From Flaviramulus basaltis (GTDB lineage Bacteria > Bacteroidota > Bacteroidia > Flavobacteriales > Flavobacteriaceae): 64,000 bases of DNA. Below the pieces are notes generated by a model. The model made no database searches, was not told the DNA's origin, and was given only the letters and a program-made list of their open reading frames with translations. The stretch spans positions 310,001 to 374,000 of the forward strand of contig NZ_FPKV01000001.1 of assembly GCF_900114265.1 (NCBI RefSeq). The letters run 5' to 3'. Of this stretch, positions 44,232 to 52,878 are shown one piece after another (the first letter of the stretch is position 1; each line of letters starts with the position of its first letter). The translations under genes were made by a program, and so were the position numbers.

Positions 44232-44684
44232 TTATTCATTTACTTGATAATTGCCAGCTGTAAATTTGAAGGTTCTAACCAATCTTGTCCAAGTATTTAG
44301 TTGAGAGATAGCAAATGTTAAATTGCAAATTTCTTCTGTTGTAAAGAATTTAGTTAGTGATTTAAAAATTTCTGCTGAAACTTCTTTTTTACTTATTTCT
44401 GTCAATGCTTCCGTAAATAGAAGAACAGCTTTTTCTTTTTCAGTAAAAAACGAAGTTTCATTCCATACACTTAATGTAGACATACGTAATTCTGTTTCTC
44501 CAGTATGCTTCAGCTCTTTATAGTGCATATCAATACAGTAAGCACATTTATTAATTTGTGCCACTCTTAAACGCATAAGCTCTAAAAGTTGTAAATCTAA
44601 TGTTGATTCGTTAATGTAATTCTCTATTGCCATTAACCGTTCAACCATTCCTTTTGGAATTTGACCAAATGTAATTCGCTCCAT
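44232..44684 (-). CDS. Carboxymuconolactone decarboxylase/AhpD-family protein
   Basis: 150 residues. The active-site motif CAYCIDMHYKEL has Cys47, Cys50 and His54 in the CxxC-x3-H spacing of AhpD-like peroxidase-type proteins. ALTEISKKEVSAEIF and FTTEEICNLTFAISQLNTWTR complete the helical domain. Proteins of this type are thought to reduce peroxides or alkylhydroperoxides with a thiol partner. It lies 83 bp after a Crp/Fnr-type gene on the same strand, with no palindrome of the nearby type upstream. Confidence 0.87.
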   Translation of the reverse strand: MERITFGQIPKGMVERLMAIENYINESTLDLQLLELMRLRVAQINKCAYCIDMHYKELKHTGETELRMSTLSVWNETSFFTEKEKAVLLFTEALTEISKKEVSAEIFKSLTKFFTTEEICNLTFAISQLNTWTRLVRTFKFTAGNYQVNE

Positions 44685-44767
44685 GATTTTATTGTTTTAA
44701 TTAATTTATGAAGCAAATTTATCGTGTAGTAATATTATAAAGCTTAAGGTATCTTAAGAAGTAAAAA

Positions 44768-45337
44768 TTATTTAGTTTTTCTTAATTCACTTAAATATTC
44801 TGGTGTTATTTCTAAATATGATGCAATCATATATTGTGGTACTCTTTGACTAAAACCAGGGAAATGTTTTATTAAATCATTATATCTATCTTTACTTGTC
44901 ATCTGTAAATAGATATCGCTTCTTCGCTGACTAGCAATAAGCATTTTTTCTGTGATAATTCTAAATAGTCTTTCGAGTTTAGGCATGGACAAGTATAATT
45001 TTTCCAATTCCTTTTTATTAATTAATAATACTTGAGTTTTTTCAAGTGCTTGAATAGATGAAAGTGAAGGTGTTTTATTAGCAAAACTTTCCATGTTTGT
45101 GATCCACCAGTTTTCGAGAGCAAATTGTGTTATTTTTTCATTTCCCTTGTTGTCAATGTAGAAAGAACGAACCAGCCCATTTATAATGAAATAATTACTC
45201 TTACATATCTGCCCCTCACAAAGAATGAACTCTTTCTTTTTATATGTTCTGGCTGTTAATTTCGAATAAATTTCATTTATTTCAGCATCACTAAATTCAA
45301 CATATCGATTGAAATATTTTTTGATTTGTTGTTTCAT
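44768..45337 (-). CDS. Crp/Fnr-family transcriptional regulator
   Basis: 189 residues. Barrel domain at about 25-115 (NYFIINGLVRSFYIDNKGNEKIT) and a winged helix-turn-helix at about 150-189 (YMIASYLEITPEYLSELRK). The barrel lacks the Arg and Ser pattern that binds cAMP in E. coli Crp, so its effector is uncertain. It lies upstream of the AhpD-like gene on the same strand, which may be its target. Confidence 0.9.
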   Translation of the reverse strand: MKQQIKKYFNRYVEFSDAEINEIYSKLTARTYKKKEFILCEGQICKSNYFIINGLVRSFYIDNKGNEKITQFALENWWITNMESFANKTPSLSSIQALEKTQVLLINKKELEKLYLSMPKLERLFRIITEKMLIASQRRSDIYLQMTSKDRYNDLIKHFPGFSQRVPQYMIASYLEITPEYLSELRKTK

Positions 45338-45370
45338 TAAATGATTTGTTCTTTTATTATTGACAACGTT

Positions 45371-45940
45371 TTAAAGTTTAGCTCTTAATTTACTTAAGGT
45401 AGAATTGGTCATACCAAGATAGGAAGCAACTGCCTTACTGGAAATACGGGAGAGTAGTTTAGGTTCGTGTTCCATGACCCATTTAAGCTTGTCGATACCT
45501 TCCATTCCCAAAAAACTATAGATGCGCATTTGCGAGTGAATGAATGCAAACTCGATAAACTTATGATAAACCGAAGCAAATTGCGGTACAGTATCAACTA
45601 AATTGAAAAAATCGTCTCTAGTGATTACCAAAAGTTCTGAAGGCTCTAATGAAACCAGGCAATCTCTTGATGGTTTTTGAAGAATAAAACTGGTATTTGC
45701 AGAAATTATGCTGTCTTCTAATGCAAAGAAACCTGTTATTTCATTTCCTTTGTCGTCAATTTCATATAGTCTTAAACAGCCTTTTTTAATAAAATAGAAG
45801 TGTCTGCAGACTTGACCGATATTGCATAACATTTCATTTCTAACTGTTTTTAATGTTTTGAAACGAGCTGTTATTTTTTTAAGGATCTCTTCGTTAACAT
45901 CTCCATGCTTATTTAAATAAGATTCTAATTCTATATACAC
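45371..45940 (-). CDS. Crp/Fnr-family transcriptional regulator, GTG start
   Basis: 189 residues. The reading frame has no ATG before residue 36, so a GTG start at 45938-45940 is used. Barrel domain at about 30-120 (HFYFIKKGCLRLYEIDDKGNE), helix-turn-helix at about 150-189 (KAVASYLGMTNSTLSKLRA). A candidate operator (45996-46011) lies 56 bp upstream and may be an autoregulatory site. It is the most likely regulator to bind the shared palindromes, because one of them lies in front of its own gene. Confidence 0.87.
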   Translation of the reverse strand: MYIELESYLNKHGDVNEEILKKITARFKTLKTVRNEMLCNIGQVCRHFYFIKKGCLRLYEIDDKGNEITGFFALEDSIISANTSFILQKPSRDCLVSLEPSELLVITRDDFFNLVDTVPQFASVYHKFIEFAFIHSQMRIYSFLGMEGIDKLKWVMEHEPKLLSRISSKAVASYLGMTNSTLSKLRAKL

Positions 45941-45995
45941 TGAAACCGTTTATTAGTAAATATAAACAAAAGTATACTCTTAATACCTTTAAAAC

Positions 45996-46011
45996 AATGT
46001 TATAAGACAAT
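45996..46011. promoter_or_regulatory. Palindromic candidate operator, site 3
   Basis: AATGTTATAAGACAAT lies 56 bp upstream of the Crp/Fnr-type gene at 45371-45940. The right half (GACAAT) is identical to sites 1 and 2; the left half is less conserved. Confidence 0.45.
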
Positions 46012-46039
46012 GTTTTCGATGGTGTATAGTTGACTTAAG

Positions 46040-47182
46040 TTAATGCAATAACTCTTGGCCTAAGTTTTTACTTAACCTATCAAATATTGACCACCATACA
46101 ACACCTCCGTGCTTTTCTCCTAATCGAACAATTATTATTTTTTTTAATGGATTTACATAAATAAATTGTCCTAAATGTCCTTCTGCCATAAATGAATTTT
46201 TATTTGGAATCCACCATTGGTATTGATAATAAGGTGCACTTCCATTTAAGCTTTCAATTTTAGTGGATTTTTTCACCCATGCCTCTGAAACTATTTGTTT
46301 GTTATCCCAATGTCCTTTGTTTAAGTATAATCTTCCAATTTTAGCAAAATCCCTAGCTCTGGCATTAATACAACAAAAGGTTTTTTCTATACCATTTTTC
46401 TTTCTATCTAAACTCCAACTGGCTTCATATTCCATGCCTAAAGGAATCCATAGTTTTTCTTCTAAATATTGGGTTACTGTTTTTCCATTAATCACACGTT
46501 CTAAAATTAATCCTAGTATTTGTGGGCTTCCGCTTGTGTATTCAAACTCTTGCCCTGGCTCATTTTTTAGTTTCAATTTAGAAATAGCATTTCTAATGTT
46601 TGTTCCATAGTAGTAACTTGATGCTTCACTAAAAGGACTGATATAACTTTCGTCAAAATCTAACCCTGAAGTCATTTGTAGTAAATGTTCAATGGTTACC
46701 TTATCGAAACCATTTTTTTTCAGTTCGGGAATATAGTTTGTAATGGGTTCGTTAACGGATTTTATTAATCCGTCATCAATCGCTATTCCTATTAAAATAG
46801 ATAGAATAGATTTTGCCATTGAAAAAGAAGAAGATACAGAGGATTGATTGTATTTATTAAAATAGTTTTCATATTTAATTGTGTCATTCTGTATTACTAA
46901 AAAAGCCACCGTTTTACTCTCTTCTAAATACGTGTCAAAATCAAAAACCTGATTGTGATCTAAACTGTTTTTTGCTATAATTTTTTTAGGTGTATTTCCA
47001 GTTGCAGATTGATAGAATGTAAAGGGAACGGTGCTTTTATGAACTGTTCTTGACGGAAATATTTTATAGTCCGTAATGTTTGCATAGTTGTACCAAACAA
47101 ACCTTCCTACTTGACAAGAAGATAAAAGGCTTAATATAAAAATTGTAGTGACTACTATTGTCTTTATTTGATATTTTTTCAT
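46040..47182 (-). CDS. Serine hydrolase of the beta-lactamase (class C-like) family, lipoprotein
   Basis: 380 residues with a lipoprotein signal ending LLSSC (Cys23). The catalytic SxxK is SMAK at 121-124, with an EYTSGSPQ block for the Tyr motif and HLGQ near the C-terminus for the KTG-like position. EHLLQMTSGLDFDESY is characteristic of esterase and D,D-peptidase members. Family members hydrolyse esters or D-amino-acid peptides; resistance is unlikely. It is the third gene of the group sigma (48145), sterol desaturase (47196), serine hydrolase, with 13-bp and 49-bp gaps, which suggests an operon. Confidence 0.85.
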   Translation of the reverse strand: MKKYQIKTIVVTTIFILSLLSSCQVGRFVWYNYANITDYKIFPSRTVHKSTVPFTFYQSATGNTPKKIIAKNSLDHNQVFDFDTYLEESKTVAFLVIQNDTIKYENYFNKYNQSSVSSSFSMAKSILSILIGIAIDDGLIKSVNEPITNYIPELKKNGFDKVTIEHLLQMTSGLDFDESYISPFSEASSYYYGTNIRNAISKLKLKNEPGQEFEYTSGSPQILGLILERVINGKTVTQYLEEKLWIPLGMEYEASWSLDRKKNGIEKTFCCINARARDFAKIGRLYLNKGHWDNKQIVSEAWVKKSTKIESLNGSAPYYQYQWWIPNKNSFMAEGHLGQFIYVNPLKKIIIVRLGEKHGGVVWWSIFDRLSKNLGQELLH

Positions 47183-47195
47183 TTTTATAGTATTC

Positions 47196-48095
47196 TTATT
47201 TACAACAATCCTTTGAAGTAGTTACAGGAAATGTTAGTTGCTTAAAATATGCTCTGTCTTTTGGGTAATTAGTTTCAGGGCCTTTTATAACCCCAACTTT
47301 TTCCACAGAGCCTTTTCTGTTATAATAGGTGCCAAATAATAAATCCCAAAACGGAAATATATTGCCAAAATTCTTTGCTTCCTCCATCTTTATGCTATGA
47401 TGAAAATGATGCACCTGTGGTGTAACTATTATATAATCCAAAAAACTTTTCTTTGTTTGAATATTAGCGTGAGAAATATAGGCAACCACAACGTGCGTAA
47501 TGCCAACTAAAAAAATGATTTCTTTACTAAATCCTAAAAGCATAATGGGTGTTATTTTTAATAGCGTATTCAAGAACATATTTATAGGATGAATCCAGTT
47601 TGTTTTAAACCAGTTTAAGCTAGTTGGCAGGTGATGTATGGAATGAATTTTCCATAAAAAAAGACTCAAATAAGAGTTAGTATTTCCCTTGTGGCTCAAT
47701 CTATGGTATACATAAGGAAAAAATTCGCCTACCAGATTTGCAATTGCATATGTTGCAATAAACGGAAGCGAGTCCCAAAAACTGGCAGTAGTAAAGAAGT
47801 GCTTTTGAATATAAATAACCAAAGCCAAAGCAGCCATTTTCCCTAAAGCATCAAATATTGCTGTTGAAAAAATAAAGTGTTTAATATCTGCCCAAAGTAA
47901 TTTCTTTTCAGGTTTCCATGATTGTTTTAAAGGAATTGTATTTTCTAAAAATAGAATGTAACCAAGGGTGAATAAGAAAATTGAAAATGATATTATTTCA
48001 AAACTCCAATCATTAAGGATTGTTAAATAACTTATCATACCCGCTAAAACCAACACTAACGGAACAGCAATTAAAGATGTGATTTTTTGTTTCAT
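47196..48095 (-). CDS. Sterol desaturase / fatty-acid hydroxylase family membrane protein
   Basis: 299 residues with several membrane segments (AVPLVLVLAGMISYL, FSIFLFTLGYILFL, YAIANLVGEFF). Histidine clusters YHRLSHKG, WKIHSIHHLP and PQVHHFHHS match the three di-iron-binding boxes of the sterol desaturase family. The enzyme would hydroxylate or desaturate a membrane lipid. It lies between the SigZ-like sigma gene and the serine hydrolase gene, so lipid modification may be under that sigma factor. The preceding spacer holds a long AT-rich inverted repeat with no T-run. Confidence 0.87.
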   Translation of the reverse strand: MKQKITSLIAVPLVLVLAGMISYLTILNDWSFEIISFSIFLFTLGYILFLENTIPLKQSWKPEKKLLWADIKHFIFSTAIFDALGKMAALALVIYIQKHFFTTASFWDSLPFIATYAIANLVGEFFPYVYHRLSHKGNTNSYLSLFLWKIHSIHHLPTSLNWFKTNWIHPINMFLNTLLKITPIMLLGFSKEIIFLVGITHVVVAYISHANIQTKKSFLDYIIVTPQVHHFHHSIKMEEAKNFGNIFPFWDLLFGTYYNRKGSVEKVGVIKGPETNYPKDRAYFKQLTFPVTTSKDCCK

Positions 48096-48144
48096 TTTTT
48101 TACTTTACCCTATAGTCGTAAGATGAAAGTAAAAAGATGCAAGA

Positions 48145-48735
48145 TTATGGAAATAAATTTATTCTATCCATTTCATTTTTTAATTCTTGAGGTAGTTCAC
48201 AACCCTTTTTTAAATGGAAATCTGAAATTTGCCCTCTGTTATTGTATGATATACTAATACATTCAGAAACCATGTCTTTTAATTTAGCTCGCCCTCTTTG
48301 TATTCTCGATTTTGTTGCACTCAAGCTTAAATTTAAAGTCTCGGCTATTTCTTGCTGTGGTATTTGCTCAATATCACTTAAATAGAGTGGTTTGCCATAT
48401 TTTTCAGGAAGGTATTCTTTAATTACAAAACCTGATAAATCGCATATGCAAGCCCTTGAATTATCATCAGAAACAACCTCATTTACTTTGGATATAGTAT
48501 TCATTTTATGGCTTCGATAATAATCAGCAATTGTATTTCTTGTTACCTGAAAAAGCCACGCTTTATAATTCTTTATTTCAACATTTCTAATTAAACTGTC
48601 ATTTAGTTTTATACTCACTTCTTGTAAAATATCGTCCGCGACATATTGATCATCAATCTTTGTTTTAATAAAATTAAAAAGATATGCTTTGTGGTTTTTC
48701 CATATTTCATCAAAAGCCGTTAACTGTGTTTCCAT
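48145..48735 (-). CDS. SigZ-like RNA polymerase sigma-70 factor
   Basis: 196 residues. Region 2 at about 12-75 (FNFIKTKIDDQYVADDILQEVSIKL) and region 4 at about 110-160 (EQIPQQEIAETLNLSLSATKSRIQRGRAKLKDM). Between them is a Cys-containing loop, and a C-terminal extension follows (CISISYNNRGQISDFHLKKGCE). This resembles SigZ of Bacillus. There is no anti-sigma gene beside it, so its control is not evident. The downstream sterol desaturase and serine hydrolase genes are the likely regulon. Confidence 0.88.
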   Translation of the reverse strand: METQLTAFDEIWKNHKAYLFNFIKTKIDDQYVADDILQEVSIKLNDSLIRNVEIKNYKAWLFQVTRNTIADYYRSHKMNTISKVNEVVSDDNSRACICDLSGFVIKEYLPEKYGKPLYLSDIEQIPQQEIAETLNLSLSATKSRIQRGRAKLKDMVSECISISYNNRGQISDFHLKKGCELPQELKNEMDRINLFP

Positions 48736-48794
48736 ATCTGAATTAAATAATAGTTAAAAATATAAACTTGATCCTAAATAAAAACCCCAAGAGA

Positions 48795-50294
48795 TTAGCT
48801 TTTTTTGTTTTTAATAAGTTTTACCCAATTTCTATAGGACTCATCAACATTTTCTTGATGATTATTTGGTACATATCTTTTAATCATTGCCTTTGGTAAT
48901 TTGGGTAAATCCTCCAAATCTCTCCAAAGCTTTGCTCCCAATCCGGAAATTAAAGCAGCTCCCCAAGCAGAAACATCGGTAATACCTATATTGGTTATGG
49001 GCGCTTTTAATAAATCAGCGATAAATTGCATCAAAAATTCATTGACTGTAATACCCCCATTAACTTTCAACTCTCTTAAAGATGTATTGGTTTCTTTTTC
49101 AATAGAATTAATCACATCTTTTATTTGAAACGCAATTGATTCCAAAGCAGCTCTAACCAAATGCTCCTTGCTTGTTCCAAAAGTCAATCCGTGAATAGAT
49201 GCTTTCCAATCTTTTTGCCAATATGGTGCTCCCATGCCGCTAAAGGCAGGAATCAAATAAACCCCTTCATTAGTTTTTAACGAGGTGGTCATTGGTTCAA
49301 TATCTTGGTAAGACGTAAAAACACCTAACTGATTTTTTAACCATTCAATCGTAGAACCACAACTCACTATAACACCTTCCAAAGCATAATTCACTTGACC
49401 TTCAATACTCCAACCAATGGTAGTTAACATGCCATTCCCGGTTGGCTTCGAAACTTTTTCAGCAATCCATAAAATAGAAGATCCCGTACCTAGAGTAGCT
49501 TTAGCCATACCATTTGCAAAACATTCTTCTCCAAAAAATGCCGCTTGAGAGTCACCAATGATACCTGTAATAGGAAGTGACTTTTTAAAAACGCCTTCGA
49601 ACGTAGAATCTCCAAAATGATCTGAAGAAAACGTAACTTCTGGAAGAATTAATTTCTCAATATTAAATGCTTTTAAAAGCGATGCATCCCATTCTAAATT
49701 ATAAATATTATAAAATAAGGTTCGGGAGGCATTTGTATAGTCTGTTTTAAAACTTTTCCCCTCTGTAAGTTTGTAAAGCAACCAAGTGTCAACAGTTCCA
49801 AAGTAAGCCTCACCCTTATCAATTGTGTTTTTTACCTTTTCATTATTTTCATTAAGCCACATGACTTTGGTCGCTGAAAAATATGGATCTATGGTTAATC
49901 CTGTACTCCCACTTATTTCACTTTCTAAGTTACTTTCTTTTAAACGTTCACAAACTTTGGCTGAGCGTTTGCATTGCCAGACTATAGCATTGTGCAATGG
50001 AGCCCCATTCTTATCCCATAAAACAAACGTTTCCCTTTGATTAGAAATACCACAAGATACAATGTTCTGTTCCTCTCCTGGAAATTCATCATTGAATTTT
50101 GTAATGCAACTCTTTACAGCATGTGTCACTGATTGATAAATCTCTTGTGGATCTTGTTCAACGAAACCCGATTTAGGATAGTAGGATTTTAACGGTTCAG
50201 TAGTTTTAACTACTACTTTTCCAAACTCATCAAAAATAATGGCTTTGGTTCCACTCGTTCCTTGATCGATCGATAAGATATATGATTTTGACAT
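48795..50294 (-). CDS. FGGY-family carbohydrate kinase, glycerol-kinase-like
   Basis: 499 residues. The N-terminal phosphate motif DQGTSGTKAIIFDE lies at about 9-22, ISNQRETFVLWDKNG at about 83-97, and VWQCKRSA near 105. A second actin-like domain carries GIIGDSQAAFFGE and ATLGTGSS. The overall match is to glycerol kinase, but the operon context (isomerase, split transketolase, sugar ABC importer) makes a sugar or ketose kinase more likely. It is the last gene of the operon, 30 bp after the permease gene. Cytoplasmic; the phosphorylated sugar is unknown. Confidence 0.88.
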   Translation of the reverse strand: MSKSYILSIDQGTSGTKAIIFDEFGKVVVKTTEPLKSYYPKSGFVEQDPQEIYQSVTHAVKSCITKFNDEFPGEEQNIVSCGISNQRETFVLWDKNGAPLHNAIVWQCKRSAKVCERLKESNLESEISGSTGLTIDPYFSATKVMWLNENNEKVKNTIDKGEAYFGTVDTWLLYKLTEGKSFKTDYTNASRTLFYNIYNLEWDASLLKAFNIEKLILPEVTFSSDHFGDSTFEGVFKKSLPITGIIGDSQAAFFGEECFANGMAKATLGTGSSILWIAEKVSKPTGNGMLTTIGWSIEGQVNYALEGVIVSCGSTIEWLKNQLGVFTSYQDIEPMTTSLKTNEGVYLIPAFSGMGAPYWQKDWKASIHGLTFGTSKEHLVRAALESIAFQIKDVINSIEKETNTSLRELKVNGGITVNEFLMQFIADLLKAPITNIGITDVSAWGAALISGLGAKLWRDLEDLPKLPKAMIKRYVPNNHQENVDESYRNWVKLIKNKKS

Positions 50295-50324
50295 TATAGT
50301 TTTTGAATCTGAAAATTTTAAGGA

Positions 50325-51296
50325 CTAGTCATCGTTCGGATGATTTAATCTATCCATAATTACTGCAACTAATATCACTAAGCCTTTAATGATCTGTTGC
50401 CAAAAAGGAGACACGTTTAATAATACCAATCCACTGTTTAATACACCAATGATGAGAGCCCCTTGAACCGTACCCATGATGGATCCTCTTCCGCCAGATA
50501 ACGATGTGCCACCAATAACCACCGCTGCTATCGAATCTAGTTCATAACTCATGCCCGCATTTGGCTGCGCTGAATCTAACCGGGATGTTAATATGATGCC
50601 TCCAACGGCAGCTAAAATTCCTGCAATGGCATATACCCAAATTTTTATTTTATTAATGTTGATACCCGATAATCTGGCTGCGCTTTCATTACCACCAATG
50701 GCATAAATATGTCTTCCAAATTGTGTTTTCTTGGTAACAACAACAGCAATTACCACTAAAACTACTGTTATCCAAACAGGCATTGGTATACCTAAAAACC
50801 AACCTGTCCCAATAAAATCAAAATTTTCACCCAAGCCAGTTATTGGAAAACCACCTGTCCATAACATAGTAGCACCTCTGGCAATAGTGAGCATCGCTAA
50901 AGTAGCCACGAACGGAGGAACTTTAAAACGTGTAATCATCCAACCGTTAAAAACGCCCAAAGCCCCACCAACTGTTAATCCAGTGAGTATCGCGCCTAAT
51001 ACCGTAAAACCAATATAGGTATTTATACTGGGAATTTCTAAACCAAATTTTAGGAGTCCAGCAGCAACAGCTCCACTAAATGCAAGAATAGATCCCACCG
51101 ATAAATCAATACCTTTTGTTAATATAACCAAGGTCATACCTACTGATATACATACGTTTATGGATATTTGCCTCGCAATATTCCACCCATTTTCCATGGT
51201 AAAAAACTTATCAGACATAATCGTTAAAACAATGCATAACACTAATAGCGCTATGATAGATTGAAATTTTACTAAAGTATTCTTTACATCGGTCAT
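50325..51296 (-). CDS. Ribose-type sugar ABC transporter permease
   Basis: 323 residues with about eight to ten membrane segments. The sequence has the branched-permease pattern of RbsC-like proteins: ILTKGIDLSVGSILAFSGAVAAG near residue 65, TMLWTGGFPI, AIGGNESAARLSGININ, and GGTSLSGGRGSIMGTVQGALIIGVLNSGLVLL near the C-terminus. It forms the membrane channel for the sugar bound by the protein of 53509-54471, powered by the ATPase of 51354-52874. Carbohydrate ABC importers of this type are uncommon in Bacteroidota compared with SusCD systems. Confidence 0.93.
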   Translation of the reverse strand: MTDVKNTLVKFQSIIALLVLCIVLTIMSDKFFTMENGWNIARQISINVCISVGMTLVILTKGIDLSVGSILAFSGAVAAGLLKFGLEIPSINTYIGFTVLGAILTGLTVGGALGVFNGWMITRFKVPPFVATLAMLTIARGATMLWTGGFPITGLGENFDFIGTGWFLGIPMPVWITVVLVVIAVVVTKKTQFGRHIYAIGGNESAARLSGININKIKIWVYAIAGILAAVGGIILTSRLDSAQPNAGMSYELDSIAAVVIGGTSLSGGRGSIMGTVQGALIIGVLNSGLVLLNVSPFWQQIIKGLVILVAVIMDRLNHPNDD

Positions 51297-51353
51297 TTTA
51301 CAGTCTTACTTATTTTTGATGATTGTTTTCGCTGGTTATTTATTTTATAATTA

Positions 51354-52874
51354 CTACATAATAGCCGATTTCATAATGGCTTCTTCGTTGGCATTTTCTT
51401 GATTAAATTCTCCTGTTATCCTCGAATCGCTCAGTACTAAAATCCGATCCGAAATAGCCATGATTTCAGGGAGTTCTGATGAAACAACAACAATTCCCAG
51501 TCCGTCTTTTGCTAAATCATTTATTAGATGGTAAATTTCATTTTTTGCATTAACATCTATCCCCCTTGTGGGCTCATCTAAGAATAATACTTTAGGTGTG
51601 GTAGCAAGCCATTTGGATAAAACTACTTTTTGCTGGTTACCACCACTTAAATTTCTTGAAAGCTGTTTTTCTGAAGGTGTTTTAATTTTAAGAGCTTCTA
51701 TATATTTTTTAGATAAAAGTGATTCTAATTTAGTGCTTAAAAACCCATTTTTTACAACATTGTTAATACTAGCCATACTCATGTTTTTTGATATCTCCAT
51801 TTGTAATACCAAACCATCTTCTTTTCGATCCTCAGGAACCAATCCCATACCATTTTTTATGGCGTCCATTACGGATTTAATTTTTACTTGTCTATTTTCA
51901 ATAAAAATAGATCCGCTCATAATTTTGGAATGCATACCAAAAAGCGCCTCCAAAAGTTCAGTTCTACCAGCACCCATCAAACCAAATACGCCTAATACTT
52001 CTCCTTTTTTAACACTAAAATTGATGTCTTTTATAAGATATGAAGATCTACTGGTTATTTTTGGGAGTGAAATATTTTCTACTCTAAGAACTTCTTCTCC
52101 AAACGAAACCATTTCCTTTTTGTACAAATTTTTAATGTCTCTTCCTACCATTATTCGAATGAGGTCATCCTTTTTTGCTTCTTTAGCATTTTCTATGGTT
52201 CCTACCATTTTTCCATCACGAAGCCCAATAAATCGATCTGCAATTAAAAAAAGTTCATCCAGCTTATGGGAGATATAAAGAATAGAAACATTTTGCTTTT
52301 TTAGGGATGCAATAATTTTAAAAAGAGACTCGACTTCGGTATCTGAAATTGCAGAAGTTGGTTCGTCCATGATAACCAATTTAGCCTCTTCCAAAAGTGC
52401 TTTTGCAATTTCAATAAGTTGCTGTTCCCCCACCCTGAGCTCAGAAACAAGGGTTTTAGGATTTAAATTACAATCTAGACGGGATAATAATTCTTTGGTT
52501 TTTTTATTCATTTGTTTAGAATCCAAGATTCCAAACGCATTGTGCATTTCTCTACCCAAAAATATATTTTCGGTAATACTTAAATAAGGAATTAAATTTA
52601 ATTCTTGGTGAATAATAGCAATCCCTTTTTGCATGGCATCTTTTGGGTTGCTAAAATTAACCTCTTCATTATTTACAAAAATCTGACCTTCATATTCAGG
52701 ATAAACACCGGACAGAATTTTCATTAAAGTAGACTTGCCAGCACCATTTTCTCCCACAATGACATTTACCTTACCTGTATGAACCGCTAAGTTTACGTCG
52801 CTTAAAGCAATGACACCACCAAATTTTTTTGTTATATGCTTAGCTTGCAATACTATGTTTGGTTGGTTTTCCAC
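51354..52874 (-). CDS. Ribose-type sugar ABC transporter ATP-binding protein, two ATPase domains, GTG start
   Basis: 506 residues starting at a GTG (52872-52874), 4 bp after the DUF2291 stop. The first ATPase domain has Walker A GENGAGKST, signature VSELRVGEQQ and Walker B LVIMDEPTSA. The second has the degenerate Walker A GLMGAGRTELLEALFG, signature LSGGNQQK and VLFLDEPTRGID. This duplicated layout with one altered site is that of RbsA/MglA-type proteins. It energises uptake through the permease encoded next. Confidence 0.95.
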   Translation of the reverse strand: MENQPNIVLQAKHITKKFGGVIALSDVNLAVHTGKVNVIVGENGAGKSTLMKILSGVYPEYEGQIFVNNEEVNFSNPKDAMQKGIAIIHQELNLIPYLSITENIFLGREMHNAFGILDSKQMNKKTKELLSRLDCNLNPKTLVSELRVGEQQLIEIAKALLEEAKLVIMDEPTSAISDTEVESLFKIIASLKKQNVSILYISHKLDELFLIADRFIGLRDGKMVGTIENAKEAKKDDLIRIMVGRDIKNLYKKEMVSFGEEVLRVENISLPKITSRSSYLIKDINFSVKKGEVLGVFGLMGAGRTELLEALFGMHSKIMSGSIFIENRQVKIKSVMDAIKNGMGLVPEDRKEDGLVLQMEISKNMSMASINNVVKNGFLSTKLESLLSKKYIEALKIKTPSEKQLSRNLSGGNQQKVVLSKWLATTPKVLFLDEPTRGIDVNAKNEIYHLINDLAKDGLGIVVVSSELPEIMAISDRILVLSDSRITGEFNQENANEEAIMKSAIM

Positions 52875-52878
52875 GTTT

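Noticed and set aside
45361-45370. TTGACAAC-like half-site upstream of the Crp/Fnr gene at 44768-45337, as a fourth palindrome copy
   Set aside because: Only one arm is present and its spacing does not fit the other three sites.
48099-48135. 10-bp inverted repeat (TTTTTACTTT and AAAGTAAAAA) before the sterol desaturase gene
   Set aside because: All A/T except one pair, with no loop constraint or T-run; probably composition.
51568-52278. Long plus-strand frame (236 codons) inside the ABC ATPase gene
   Set aside because: It is the complement of a well-supported two-domain ATPase with all motifs; the frame shows no domain or start signal.
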